From assembly GCA_964016985.1 (NCBI GenBank), contig OZ024823.1, positions 105,884,476 through 105,948,475 of the forward strand: 64,000 nucleotides of DNA. The letters run 5' to 3'. Origin of the DNA: Anodontia alba. Taxonomy: Eukaryota; Mollusca; Bivalvia; Lucinida; Lucinidae. Every line of letters starts with the position of its first letter. The stretch's first letter is position 1. Positions 42,906 to 54,458 of the stretch are shown here, in pieces. A program made the translations under genes and the position numbers. Under the pieces are notes generated by a model. That model saw nothing but the letters and a program-made list of their open reading frames with translations, was not told where the DNA came from and searched no databases.

Positions 42906-43084
42906 TATGAGGCCTAATCCCAGGTTTTGGGGGAAACAAGGGAACATGCCCATTTATTTTCAGGGAACATTGGCAAATATTTTAAGGGAACAAGGGAAAG
43001 ACTGGGGGAACATAGAAATATTGAAAATCACTTTTAGGGAACAAGGCCGATTTATTTAGGGAACATGACCATTAGGCACATGGC

Positions 43085-43180
43085 GTTAATACAACGTCGC
43101 CTCAACGTCGATGCAACGTCATGACGTTGCATCGACGTTGAGCCGACATTGTATAAAGGTCATGTGTCTGCTGGGCCGTC
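43085..43180. repeat. Element with a perfect 40-bp spacer-free palindrome
   Basis: 43102-43141 is its own reverse complement, centred on CGTCATGACG. Flanks read ACAACGTCGCC and GCCGACATTGT, and beyond is GTGTCTGCTGGGCC. A related, imperfect copy is at 47270-47375, ending CCCGCTGGGC, so a CTGGGC-type terminus is likely. Confidence 0.8.
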
Positions 43181-43427
43181 AAATACGGTATCCAAAATTT
43201 ATTTAAAATATCCCATGAAGATAAAAATTGTGAGCTAGAGTTGGATACGACTGACATTCCTGAACCCCCTTTGGATCCGCCCCTGCACTGATGACAATAC
43301 TGAATAGGCTGTCAGGAAGGATGTAGATCAGCCTCAGATTTACTCATGAGGTAGAGGATCTCTACATCTATAACGACCCTAAGTGGCCGAGTGCCCTAAA
43401 TGTCCGACTTTTTCTAAGTTTTTATAA

Positions 43428-43517
43428 GTATTTGTCGCATCATATTTTCGACGTTTCATGCCGGTTTGTGTCACACAAACCGGCATGAAACGTCAAAAGT
43501 ATGATGCGACAAATACT
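43428..43517. repeat. Near-perfect 90-bp palindrome
   Basis: Two arms of about 45 bases (AGTATTTGTCGCATCAT ... CCGGTTTGTG) with only a few mismatches and almost no spacer. No copy elsewhere in the window. Confidence 0.8.
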
Positions 43518-43577
43518 TTCAGACAAAAACATGCGCTACAAAAAGATTGATACAAATATCAACACAATTGAAAATTT

Positions 43578-43818
43578 AACCCTTAAACTGCCAATCACAA
43601 CAATTGTCGTCTGCTTTGTCATCTGCTTGTGATTTTAAAAGTCATTTTTGCAAACAGTGTGGACCCAGATCAGACTGCTCCTCTAGGAGCAGCCTGATCT
43701 GGGTCCAGACTGTTTGCCTGTATGTAAAAATAGGTTTGAAAAGTTTGCAAGAATATTCAGCAGACAACATAAACAGACGACATTTTCAGATGCAGGTTTT
43801 CTTGGCGTTTTAAGGGTT
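43578..43818. mobile_element. MITE, AACCCTTAAAG family, copy 2
   Basis: Ends AACCCTTAAACTGCCAA and TTGGCGTTTTAAGGGTT. The centre is a strong foldback: AGTGTGGACCCAGATCAGAC facing GCCTGATCTGGGTCCAGACT around CTCCTCTAGGAG. Confidence 0.85.
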
Positions 43819-43929
43819 AAAACCCGCAAAATTCTGGAAATTTGGCTAATAATATTATCCCGCGTACCCATGTCCTCACAATACGGGGACAATGCGGTGT
43901 AGAGGTGGGCTTGTTAACAGAAATGAACT

Positions 43930-44310
43930 TATTTGTATCTACTGCTCGCTTCGTACAATGTCATTTTTGGTGGCGCTCTTCTTTTTTCTGTTCAGCCTAT
44001 ATTTGGGTCGCGATAAGCGAAAATGTGCCATCGAGCATTTGCAAAATATGCAGATTCAGATCATCTTGCGCATGCGCAAAATATTATCTAGTCCAGTGAT
44101 ACGTTTATGGCATCCAGTGATTCTGTTAACGGACAGTGAAGGCCCTTATCAGACCGCGGATACAAAGGCTGATCTGGGCCTTCGCTGCCCGCATATGCCC
44201 GAAGATACGTTTTCGAATGGGCGCTGCCCATTTAATCTGGCATCTCTCTTTATTCAGAAATTTCGCCGTTGTTGGTCATTTTGGTCGACACTCAATGTTG
44301 TCAGGTGATT
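43930..44310. repeat. Dispersed repeat with GCGCATGCGC motifs
   Basis: Phrases such as TCGAGCATTTGCAAAATATG, TTGCGCATGCGCAAAAT and GACAGTGAAGGCCC also appear at 45480-45860 and 46855-47060. The 138-codon open frame here runs through this repeat and is not a gene. Confidence 0.6.
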
Positions 44311-44649
44311 GACATCTGGCTATTAGCCTCTCTATAAGACAAATTCAGAAACAGTTATTACGTCATTTGAAAGAATTGGACATCTACGCCTTTTTCCATC
44401 AATCAAAGACAATTTAATCAAGGAGAATGAAGAATATAAATGATTGGAACTTTAAAGGCTATGGAAGTTTTTTCTGCTGGTCATGTGTGTTTAGTGGCGT
44501 TTGAAAGTGTAATCTACAGCTGCCAGAGGTTGCATTCACCCCAATGAACATTAATACCATCATCAGTTTTTTGTTTTGTTTTTTTTTTTGTTTTTTTTGT
44601 TTTTATTTCAGAGACTTGGGATTTAGTGCTGCCGAAGAATCTAAAAGTT

Positions 44650-44740
44650 CTCACCGTATTTACCCTAAGTATTCGGGCAGATAGGCTCAAGAAAACAGTG
44701 TAGACCCAGATCAAACGTTCTGTGGCGTCTGAAGTGAAGT
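44650..44740. mobile_element. MITE, ACCCTAAATATTGG family, copy 5, truncated
   Basis: Starts ACCCTAAGTATTCGGGCAG and holds AAACAGTGTAGACCCAGATC, then decays before the second arm. Confidence 0.5.
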
Positions 44741-44770
44741 TACTCAAGGAAAGACCGCAATCACAAAATA

Positions 44771-45115
44771 CAGTTGATTCTCGTTATCTCGACCTCGCTT
44801 ATCTCGAATAATCTCTTATCACGAAGTGATAATCTGGTCCTGCTTAAACATGAAAATCTAACAACAGGTAACAAAATATTGTGGAAAAAGAGGAGAAATT
44901 GCTCCCAAGAGCAATTTCTCCTCTTTTCCACAATATTTTCAATATATATTTTCAATATATCTCTTAACTTTAGGAGTCAAATTTCATATACGGTTGTTAA
45001 ATGTGGCTGTTCGATTCATTTTTTCCTAAATTTAGCAAACCTGATATGTCGAGGTACGGATATCTCGAAGTATTTCAGACAATCCCTTGGAATTCGAGAT
45101 AACGAGAGTCGACTG
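44771..45115. mobile_element. pogo-like MITE (CAGTCGACTC ends), copy 2
   Basis: Ends CAGTTGATTCTCGTTATC and GATAACGAGAGTCGACTG with TA on each side (44769-44770, 45116-45117). A central palindrome, AGAGGAGAAATTGCTC and GAGCAATTTCTCCTCT, lies at about 44889-44926; copy 1 has only one such arm. Confidence 0.8.
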
Positions 45116-45479
45116 TATAATTGTTCTCAATGTAGACAGTCAAGAACAAACATCAAATCACACAGGGACACAATTCCAGCAAAAGGGACATAGATGAACC
45201 ACAACATGAGAAAACGTACTGTCTTAAATGTGCGCCAAGTGCAGACTCGGATCGACCTGGGCGCAGTTTGACCAATATTCACTGACCACTTGAACCTTGG
45301 ACCAGCAGGATGGGAAACATGTCTGTAATTTGACAGCTTGGGAAAATGTAAGGGTCTTTGCAAGTTTCAATGTGCAAAGCATTTTTTTTCTGTATATCTG
45401 CATAGAGCTGATGAGGGTCTGCGCTGATTGCATATTATCTGAGCAGTAGCCAGTAAAGGTCAAGATCAGTCTGTCAAGC

Positions 45480-45860
45480 GACACAATCTTATAAAGGCCT
45501 TTGCTATACGTCGATAAAGGTTTACAGTATCTGATGAGTGTAACGGACACAGAAGGTCCAGATCGGCCTGCGCATGCGCAGGCCGATCTGGACCTTCTGT
45601 GTCCGCATATGTCCAGAAGACACTATTTTACAAGGCGAGACTTAAATGGACCGCGCCAGGTGAAAAAGTGCCTTCGAACATGCGCATAATGCGCAGATTC
45701 AGATCGTCCTGCGCATGTGCGAAGAATCACCAGTGCCTTTGCTCTCCATTCATACATTATGAAGTATGCAATGAATCTGTTAGCGGACAGTGAAGGCCCA
45801 GATCAGCCTGCGCATCTGCACATATGTCCGTCCAAAGACGCGTTGATATAAAGGCCTTGG
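45480..45860. repeat. Dispersed repeat with a 62-bp perfect palindrome
   Basis: 45544-45605 reads as its own reverse complement over all 62 bases with no spacer, centred on TGCGCATGCGCA, a canonical NRF-1 site. Around it are the family phrases CGAACATGCGCATAATGCGC and CCTGCGCATGTGCGAAG. Confidence 0.85.
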
Positions 45861-46273
45861 CGTTATTTGGAGAAAGTGCAAACGATATATATGCGACAAT
45901 ATATGGGATTGTCATGACCTGGTTGTGTTTTCTTTGAAAATGCTGATTAAAGAGACAGTTGATTAACGCTTAGCATGCTATGTAAAAGTTCAGCCGACGA
46001 CAGTTTGATCTTTTTCTTCTGCCCAGAAAAGAGGATTTCACATTTTGTGCAAACAAAAGAGAAAATTTCCATGAAATATCAAACCATATGTTCTGGGGAA
46101 AAACAAGAAAATGTATCATTGATTTGTAGTCTCTGACTTTGCCCAGAGAGCGATAAAAGTTAAAAACTTTACTCAATTCATATTTCAACTAAAGAATGCA
46201 TTCTGGAATCCATTTAGAAACGATTCCATGAGAAATAGGTTCTTATTTGATATATGAACACCTAAGGCAGTCT

Positions 46274-46494
46274 GAGCCCAGTTGTTCAAAGCGTCGTTAG
46301 CTTAACGAGCTCGTTAAGGGTCATTTCGTTAACTGTTTTAGCGGATACAATACACAATATTCTGATATTTTTGCACTGCAAAAGCTACTCACATTTTTTC
46401 AGCAAAAAAAAAATCAGCATATTTGCGTATCACTCGATTAAAATTTTAACGAATCGTTAACTAACGACATCGTTAGTTTTGAACAACTGGGCCC
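46274..46494. mobile_element. MITE, GGGCCCAGTTGTTCAAA family, copy E
   Basis: GAGCCCAGTTGTTCAAAGCG ... TTTGAACAACTGGGCCC. Most of the left arm of the central hairpin is deleted relative to copy B. Confidence 0.8.
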
Positions 46495-46854
46495 TGATCT
46501 TAGCCATCTCTGTTCGTCGACATACCTCAGAGTATCGAAAGTATCTACAAGAAGACAATCAAGGCCATGATCAGACTGCGTGAATACACAGGCTGATTGG
46601 AGACTTCATTGTAACAACAGCGATAAGAACCATTTTCTCATGATGTGGTTCTCATAACAAATATAAAATCATTGTTGGCAATCGAGTTTCTATTTGTAAA
46701 ATTTCATTGAGATTTTGCAAGTTTCCATTAAAATGGAATCATCTATTTAAAGCGGACATATTTCTTTTTTAAAATACGTTTCCTTTCAATTATCTTGATT
46801 TCATGCTTTAGCTTTTTTTTTTTTTAATTTTGGTAACCTTCCGATACATTTGGG

Positions 46855-47060
46855 CCCGTCAAGCGAAAAAGTGCCTTCGAGCATGCGCAAAATGTGCGGA
46901 TTCACATCATCCTGCACATGCGCAAGGTCTCATCCGGGCCTTTGCTTTTCATTCATACATTCTGTAGTATCCGATGATTCTGGCAGCTGTCAGCGAAGGC
47001 CCTGATGAAACTGTGCACTCATTTGAGCACAACGTGAGAAAAAGGCCAGTCTGTGACAGC
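46855..47060. repeat. Dispersed repeat with GAGCATGCGCAAAATG motif
   Basis: Third copy of the family at 43930 and 45480: GTGCCTTCGAGCATGCGCAA, then CTGCACATGCGCAAGG, then CAGCGAAGGCCCTGAT. Confidence 0.6.
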
Positions 47061-47269
47061 CTTTTTCTCGCGACGAGGCTCAGGCGTTGTTCCGACAGTG
47101 GCCAGAGATAGTTTAGGAAGAGCCCATTTTTTATTATTTCATAGAACAGAAGATTTTATGTTTGTCTCTCTTGGCGGATAAGGTGTACATGCAGTTGTGG
47201 TATATAACGGGTTTATTGGAGCTTTGTCACGAGAAAAAAGTCTCTTCGGACTCTCCGTGAAATAAACCT

Positions 47270-47375
47270 AGCAGGCACACCACGTTGAGACAACGTCGAA
47301 TCAACGTCGATGCAACGCCATGACGTTGCATCGACATTGATGCGACATTATCTCAACGTCATTTGCCCGCTGGGC
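47270..47375. repeat. Element related to the 43102 palindrome
   Basis: ATCAACGTCGATGCAACGCC and TGACGTTGCATCGACATTGA face each other (47300-47340) with a few mismatches, flanked by ACCACGTTGAGACAACGTC and GACATTATCTCAACGTC. The outer CACGTTGAGACAACGTCG and CGACATTATCTCAACGTC arms are also complementary in part. Confidence 0.7.
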
Positions 47376-47528
47376 ATGCTCTGCCCTTTAGCGAGGCCAC
47401 ATGTATAGTTCTTTGGCCTACCGCCTTTCTGAGAGAACAGCATAGGTTCTGGCGAGACTGGTCCGCGCGGACTCGCCTGAACATTTGCTGCTCAAATATG
47501 CTATAACGGCTCCTTTCCCATGACGCGG

Positions 47529-47533
<5 letters not shown>

Positions 47534-47617
<84 letters not shown>
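47534..47617. repeat. AT dinucleotide microsatellite
   Basis: About 42 uninterrupted AT repeats. Yields open Tyr-Ile frames that are not genes. Confidence 0.98.
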
Positions 47618-47620
<3 letters not shown>

Positions 47621-47649
47621 AGCAAGCAGTACCATGAAAGTTTGTTCTA

Positions 47650-47968
47650 GACATGGGTAGTTCGGGACACTGAGGGTCAATCCTAGCGCCAGGTCAGGCG
47701 ACAAATGGGGATAATTTAGGGATGTCTATGTTAATTCGATTTTCTATAGAATAATGGTATGTTGTATGTACTCAATAGAATCGCCTAGATGAGGCGATTG
47801 TAATGAGTACACACGACATACATTTTCATGATAAAATAGGAATATTTCCCTATATTTACTCTTAATATTTGTTTCTTTTAGTTATCGGAAAACAAGGGAC
47901 TGAAAAACGAGTTCGAATCAGCCAAGATAAACAAGCCGCATCGATGTTCGAGTCATTGAAGTTTACTG
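47650..47968. mobile_element. MITE with GTACTC..GAGTAC core, left end lost
   Basis: Shares TAGTTCGGGACACTGAGGGT, GCCAGGTCAGG and a palindromic core (TGTACTCAATAGAATCGCCT ... AGGCGATTGTAATGAGTACA, 47764-47813) with the element starting at 63784. Ends TTTACTG followed by TA. The left end abuts the AT microsatellite. Confidence 0.65.
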
Positions 47969-47979
47969 TATCATAATTA

Positions 47980-49300
47980 TAAACAAAAAAAAAAAAGAAA
48001 AAAGAAAAGAAAAAAAAAAGAATATCAGATTTTATTATAAAACCTTAAAATTATACTGTCTTTCATGGGCTATGAGCTGTTTTCAGCCCAGTGAATATAT
48101 CTGATGTTCACTGGCTTGCGTGCGCCTTCCAGTGAATATCAACCTTTAGTGACGTTGACAGAAGTGACGCCGACGTCTACGCGCGCTTTTATATTAAATG
48201 GGGTCTGGTGTTGACTATTATTGCCACAGTTATCAAGAAAAAAGGTTCTTATATAATAAAGCAATAATTGACTATTGAGGTAATGGCTATTACGTTGATG
48301 TCAACCATTGAACATCAATATTAACCTCGGCTATCTCCTCGGTCTTTATTGGTATTCTATGGAAGATATCACGTCAGATCCAATACCTCAATAGCCAATA
48401 ACTGTATAATGTTTGATTGAGTCAGATCATGGACAATAAAAACACCAGGGACAGCATCCCTCACTGCAGCGCTTTTCGAACCAATTTTAAGAAAGGGTGG
48501 TCGAAGTTTTGGCAGCTTGCTTGAACTTTACTCCTCTCTGGGCTCTTCAGCAGACGACAGATTGACAAGATTTTTCTTATTTTTCCCAGACATTCTGACA
48601 TTTCATGCAAATTGTTACCTTAGGAGATTATTTCCATGAATTGCCAAAACCTATTTTCTGGTAAAAATAAACTCATTAGGGTACAAAGGCTCAGGACTAA
48701 TTGCATTGTGTACATTTGGGAGTATATACATGTAGTCGCATACAGAAACAATCGAATAGCACCAACAGTATGAATGCAGGCGGTTGCACCTAAACGCCGT
48801 CCAGTTTCCTTGAAAATATGGCTTAAAATCCATCTAAAGAAATGTCAAGCATTATTTTCTAGGTAACAGAATATTTTGTAAATGATTATATTGAAATACA
48901 ATATTTCAAAGATTGTACTTTAACCTTTACCACTATCTGGGCTATTTCAGCGTACGACAAATTATTGGAATTTTTCTTAGTTTTCCCAGAAAACAGTATT
49001 TGATATTCATGCAAGACAACTTGCATAAAATGTCAAGCCTGTTTCCTGGGTGTGAAAATAAGAAAAAAATATTTCAAAATGTGTCTGCTGAATTTTTTAC
49101 CCAGAGTGCCAAGCGTACACAGGGAAAATGTACATTTAATTGCTGACCTATCCCTAGCAACCAAATGTAAGACAATGATTCCAATGACGTGCAATATTAA
49201 ATTCGGTCAGGACATATATGAACCGCAACGTGAGAAAACGTACATTTTGAAATGTGCGCTCAACGTTGAACAAATCAGCCTGCGCATTTGCGCAGTCTGA
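47980..49300. other. Non-coding interval, no recognised gene
   Basis: A-rich run at 47987-48020, then AT-rich sequence without a convincing gene. Fragments near 49200-49320 (AACCGCAACGTGAGAAAACG; TCAGCCTGCGCATTTGCGCA) belong to the GCGCATGCGC family. Confidence 0.4.
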
Positions 49301-49333
49301 TCAGAGTCTTCGTTGTCCGTACGAATAAACTTA

Positions 49334-49612
49334 ATTACGAAGACACGCCTATTCAAATACACTGAAAATTTTACTACCAAAAAAATGAAAATTTTCAGAT
49401 AAAAAAATCTGATATTTTTCATATTTCTGCTCAAAACATAGATTGTGGGTACTCGTTAGAACCGCCTCGGCGAGGCGGTTCTAACGAATACCCACAATCT
49501 ATGTTTTTCAACAGAAATAAGAAAAATAGTGTATACCCCTGTAAACCCAAGTTTTACTATACAAAAGTGGGGTTTAAGGGGGTCAAAATAATAAAGGCAT
49601 GTTTTCGTGATG
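49334..49612. mobile_element. Palindromic MITE (GTGGGTACTC family), copy 5
   Basis: AATTACGAAGACACGCC ... GGCATGTTTTCGTGATG, palindrome at 49437-49507. Arm order as in copy 3. Confidence 0.9.
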
Positions 49613-49800
49613 TGACATCCATGGCTATCCAATATTGCGCCCAGTGAAGATTCTGCTCAGCGGGCTGCTCAGCTGCACGATTGCGGTCTGATCTGAACCC
49701 TCGCCGGGCGCAAATGTCCGAATGTACGTTTCCTGACCACATAGCATAATATTACTGTCAAATGAAGGTGTCAGGGTCTCTCATCAAACCGTTCATTGAT

Positions 49801-51300
49801 GTCATTTTGCATCAAAAGCATTTATTTATTTATTTATTTATTTTATTTATTTATTTTTTTTTTTTTTTTTGCTGCAATGTGCTTATCAATTATGTGACAA
49901 GTTCTTGTTTGTGTTCCAATATAACAATAAATAGGGTTAAATTATGATGTTTGGATGAATAAATATAGTACATGTATTTTGTGGTAATTATAACTTGTAA
50001 ATCTGCATGTGTAAAATATTAAAAATAAACCGTTCCTCAGTAAATGTTATATTGGTGTTATATGTTAATAGCCATGTTTTCTTTAACTGACTAATCAAAG
50101 ACCAAGTATCTCTACGTGTCCAAAGCATATGTATTATATCCTCTTCCATCCGACAAGAATTGCATAATGGGCTTAGAATAGCTTTTATTGTATAAAGCTA
50201 TTTCTTAGTAGCTAATAATAAAATTATTATGTGTTTTATTCTTACCCGAAGCACTGAAGATTTGTACCTACATCACGAAAACACGCCTATATAATTTTGA
50301 CCCCCGTAAACCCCACTTTTATATAGTAAAACTGGGGTTTACAGGGGTATACATTATTTTTCCTATTTTACTAAAAAAACATAGATTGTGGGTACTCGTT
50401 AGAACCGCCTCGCTGAGGCGGTTCTAACGAGCACCCACAGTCTATGTTTTGAGCAGGAATATGAAAAATATCAGAATTTTTATCCGAAAATTTTCCTTTT
50501 TTGGTAGTAAATTTTTCAATAAATTTGAATAGGCGTGTTTTCGTAATGTACATTTAGGAAGAGTATATGTCTTACTATGTATCTTCTTTTATATTACATA
50601 TATTTTTCCATTTACTTTTGGATGTAGGTTCGTCACTATTTTTATTTACTATATCATGAAATTCATTGCAACCTTTATTAGATATGACAAACATTGTCAG
50701 ATATGTAGGATGTATGGACTGCTGTAACTTTTTAGTGGCACTTTTTATATTAGCCTTCTGGTCTAAAATTCAGTAATAGACTGTACTATTCAATTAACTT
50801 CAAGAAAATGTGCTTTATATACTGCATTTATTTTTCAGCTCTTGCTCAGAGTAAAATTCACCACTGGCATTTATTATGTCTCCAATGTAAGTTATTCTTT
50901 TCATGTACCGCTGACTGAAGAAGATGGGTTTATCCCTTGTGAGAATTTTATAATTAAAATAAATAGGTCTTGAAAGGGCAAATTCATCTGTGCTTTGCTG
51001 ATTAAATTCAAGAATATTTGAGTAAGCTTTGATAACATCTACCCAAAATGGATTACGTATTTGTTTAATTATGGAGTCTGCAGATGCTTTACCAAAATCA
51101 AATAGTTTCTTAAAATTAACATTATTATTAATTAGATTTTTTCATTTACTGTCAGTTTTAATCCATCTTCTTATTCATGTTGTTTTCATGCTGCTGATAA
51201 AAGCTTGTAGATTAATTATCTTAAGACCGCCTTCAGAATTCTGTTTGGTTACAACTGTTTGCTCTATTTTGGCTGGACAAGAATACGGCGACGGATAAAA
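49801..51300 (-). pseudogene. Non-LTR retrotransposon ORF2 3' part, decayed
   Basis: Read on the minus strand from 51300. Recognisable pieces in order: K-Q-N-S-E-G-G-L-K-I-I-N-L near 51240 (the ENGGLKM block after the RT domain); I-R-N-P-F-W near 51055; R-P-I-Y-F-N-Y-K-I-L near 50970; Y-I-G-D-I-I near 50880; T-S-K-S-K-W near 50620; and, beyond a MITE, C-R-M-E-E-D-I-I-H-M-L-W near 50140. Stops and frame shifts occur (about 51165, 50815). The set is the C-terminal region of L1/Tx1-like ORF2 proteins. Downstream, 49801-49871 on the plus strand is TTTATTTA plus poly-T, that is, an A-rich TAAA tail on the element's strand. Copy 6 of the palindromic MITE interrupts it at 50271-50548. Confidence 0.7.
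50271..50548. mobile_element. Palindromic MITE (GTGGGTACTC family), copy 6
   Basis: CATCACGAAAACACGCC ... GGCGTGTTTTCGTAATG, with the palindrome at 50382-50448. TA lies on both sides here, a possible target duplication, though other copies do not show it clearly. Sits inside the non-LTR remnant. Confidence 0.9.
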
Positions 51301-51356
51301 AGGCCTTGATCAGAATGTGCGAGGATGTCGTCGCTTTAATGCTTTTTTTTTTTTTA

Positions 51357-53330
51357 TCTCACCTGAGCTATGCTCAGGATGAGCTGTTGTGATCACTTTT
51401 CGTCCCTCGTCCGTCCGTGCGTCCGTCCGTTAACATATTCAAACAACTTCTCCTCTGAAGCCGCTGAGCCAATTTTGCTCAAAGTTCATATAAAGCCTCC
51501 TTAGGTTGGGGGAAAATTGCTAAAATGGTCGCGGTCCGTTGACCAAGATGGCCGCCATGCCCATATATAGTAAAAACATTTAAAAATCTTCTTCTCCAGA
51601 ACTGAGGATGCCTTGGGGCTGTCTTTGCCCAAATCATCGGGGACGAGAGGTCTACAAAAATTGCTAAAAGAATTGTTGTAGATTGACGTTTGACCTTTTT
51701 ACGGCAAGGTCAAGTTTGCTTCCCTATGCATTTGTATGGGCACCAAACATTTGTATAGGAAAAATGTCGAGAATTTCAAACGACTTCTCCTCTGAAGCCT
51801 CTGGGCCAATGTTGCTCAAATTTCATGTGGAGCCTCCTTAGATTGGGGAAAGGAAAGATTGCTGAAATGGTAGTGGTCCATTGACCAAGACGTCCGCCAT
51901 GCCCATATATGGTAAAAAACTTTAAAAATCTTCTTCACCAGAACCAAATAATCTTTGGGGTCTTATCTTTGCAAAAATCCTCGGGGACAGGAGATCTACA
52001 AAAATTGTTAAAATGATGGTCCTATGTTGACATTTGACCTTTTTATGGCAAGATCAACTTTGCTTCCCATGCATTTGTATGGGCCCTATACATTTATATG
52101 CGAAAAATGTTGAGAATTCATATTTTGGATATCTCCTCTATAATCCAGTTGAATCGAAACTTGATGATGAGCATTAGGGCACTTATGAGACACAAAATAG
52201 CTAAATGAGTCGATAGAAAATCCAAGATGGCCACCACAGCCGCCAGCTTGAAAATCAATTTTCGACATCTCTTTCTCAAACCTTAGATCGTTTTGAGCCG
52301 AAACTTGCTCTTTAGTAACAAAATGACTTCTGGATCGAAACAAGCTAAAATTGTGTCGATCAAAAATCCAAGATGGCCACAATAGTTCTGCTCCATTGAA
52401 CAAGATGGCCGCCAGAGATAAAAAAAAATACAAAATCTTCAAAAGACGTCAGAGATTCTCGTCCTTGGCCAATGGCCTGTTTTCAAAATATTTGCACAGA
52501 AGTATTCCACCAATGGCCCTCAACCAAAATTACTAAAATGGCTCCGCTTGGCTGAACAAAATGGCGACCAGAGCTAAAAAAAAAAAACAAAAAAAAAAAA
52601 ACAAAAAAAAACAAAAAACAAACAAACAAACAAACAAAAAAAAACCTTTAAAAGACATCTCTCCGCAGCCAGTGTCCTGATTTCAAAGTAATTTCACAGA
52701 AGTGTTCCTCCTATGGCCCTTTACCAAAATTGCTTAAAAGTTCTGCTAGGCCGAACAAAAAGGCCGCCAGAGCTAAAAATAGAAAAAGAAAAACCTTTAA
52801 ACATCTCCTCCCTGTCCAGTGGCCTGATTTCAAAATGAGTTCAAAGAAATGTTCCTCTCATCCCCACTTTACCAAAATTGCCAAAATGGTTCTTCTCTGC
52901 TGAACAAAATGGCAACCAGAGCTAAAAAAAAAATAAAACCTTTAAACGACATCTCCGTGGCCAGTGACAAGATTTCAAAATAATTTCACATCAATGTTCC
53001 TCTTATGCCCTTTTGCCAAAATTGCTAAAATGGTTCTGCTCTGCTGAACAAAATGGTTGACAGAGCTAAAAATAGAAAAGAAAACTTTTAAAGGACAGGA
53101 TAAGTAGATGAACCAAATGACTTCTGAAAAATATCTGAACTTTTTTACTAATGGCATTTTGAAAATTTCAGCATTTTAACCTTGAAATCAAGATATCTCA
53201 AAAACTGTTTAAGCCATTGCCTTGCCATAAGAGTATTGGAAAAATGTTGTATGCCATCTGCATACTCGTATCTGCAGTGGCGGTTTCACTCAGGTGAGCG
53301 AGTTATGGCCCGTGGGCCTCTTGTTTTAAA
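51357..53330. repeat. Tandem array, 495-bp family, second locus
   Basis: Begins CTCACCTGAGCTATGCTCAG and CGTCCGTCCGTGCGTCCGTC and ends TATGGCCCGTGGGCCTCTTG. The left half resembles 14069-16060 closely (ACCAAGATGGCCGCCATGCC). The right half is a different, shorter unit (AACAAAATGGCNACCAGAGC with A-rich spacers; low-complexity AAACA run at 52568-52645). Ends are the same as at the first locus, so this is one mobile or duplicated repeat with variable interior. Confidence 0.75.
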
Positions 53331-53483
53331 TACTTTCTTTTGTACAGAGTAAGAACTCAGCCAAAGATAGAAGAGCTAGAAATGGTCGATCCAGTCCCAG
53401 ATCAATGGGACTTGCGGTAGTATAGTACGAGAGATGTATGACATGCGCTCTCAGGTGGCATACATGTGTATTATATAGATTCT

Positions 53484-53725
53484 AACCCTTAAAGCGCCAA
53501 GAAAAACTGCATGTGAAAATGTCGTCTGATTATGTCGTCTGCTGAATATTCTTGCAAACTTCTCGAAGCTATTTTTTGCATACCGGCAAACAGTGTGGAC
53601 CCAGATCAGACTCCTCCTAAAGGAGCAGTCTGATCTGGGTCCACACTGTTTGCAAAAATGACTTTTAAAATAACAAGCAGTCGACAAAGCAGACGACAAT
53701 AGTTGTGACTGGCGCTTTAAGGGCT
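53484..53725. mobile_element. MITE, AACCCTTAAAG family, copy 3
   Basis: AACCCTTAAAGCGCCAAG ... GGCGCTTTAAGGGCT. The central foldback AGTGTGGACCCAGATCAGAC facing GTCTGATCTGGGTCCACACT is near perfect. Orientation opposite to copy 2. Confidence 0.85.
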
Positions 53726-53729
53726 AATT

Positions 53730-54450
53730 AACCAAACAGTTTTTTCCTAATCTTTCTTGTTCTTTAGAATAAGCAGTGTGGGACTAGTTTTTAGCACAAA
53801 CAGCGCGGGTACTGACTAGGTTGTGCAGTTGCGCTTGCCGGCCTGGGTCATATATACATGTATATGGAGAGATAATATATACGGTAAACAAACACGTTTG
53901 CAAAACCGCTGGATCCTGGTGAACTTAGGACCATAAATGTAGTACGACAGACTGCATGCATGCTAGTTAACCCAATAACGGTTAATAACTTTGCTTCCCT
54001 CTTTGGTTTGCATGCCGGCGGGTCGGGCCTCAGACTCTATGATGGCTCCGACCTAAAAACTTTTAAGTAAGTCGGTTGGTGTCTGATGCTTTGGCTCAGG
54101 TCGGGCCCACCGGAGTCCAACTGTTGGGTTTCTTTTGCTTCAGCATTTCAGTTATTTCTTGCTGTTGAGTCCTAATCGTTGTTTCATCTCTGTATTCGTT
54201 TGATTTTTATGTTCTCGGAGATGTTGCACTGATGAGTTAGGCACCCTTTACGCGGACTGAACAAATGTCTTGTGTATACCGCAGCAGAACTAAGGACGAG
54301 GGTTGTGGCCATGTAAAATCTGTTTAAGCTACCCCACCCCAAAGTAATATTTTTACTGACTGTTCCAAGGCGGTGTTTCTGTTGCTACTATTTCTGTCAT
54401 TGTATGTCCTTGCATGTATGTTAGTAGTATAGGGTGCTACTTATGTTCTG
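53730..54450. other. Non-coding interval, no recognised feature
   Basis: Mixed composition with no clear gene, repeat boundary or inverted repeat that I can support. Confidence 0.35.
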
Positions 54451-54458
54451 GTGAAAAT

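Noticed and set aside
43892..44308. 138-codon plus-strand frame with a hydrophobic segment, possible small membrane protein
   Set aside because: Overlaps a dispersed GCGCATGCGC repeat seen at two other places, where the frame is not kept; no homology recognised.
47359..47704. Open frames with Tyr-Ile repeats
   Set aside because: Produced by the AT microsatellite at 47534-47617.
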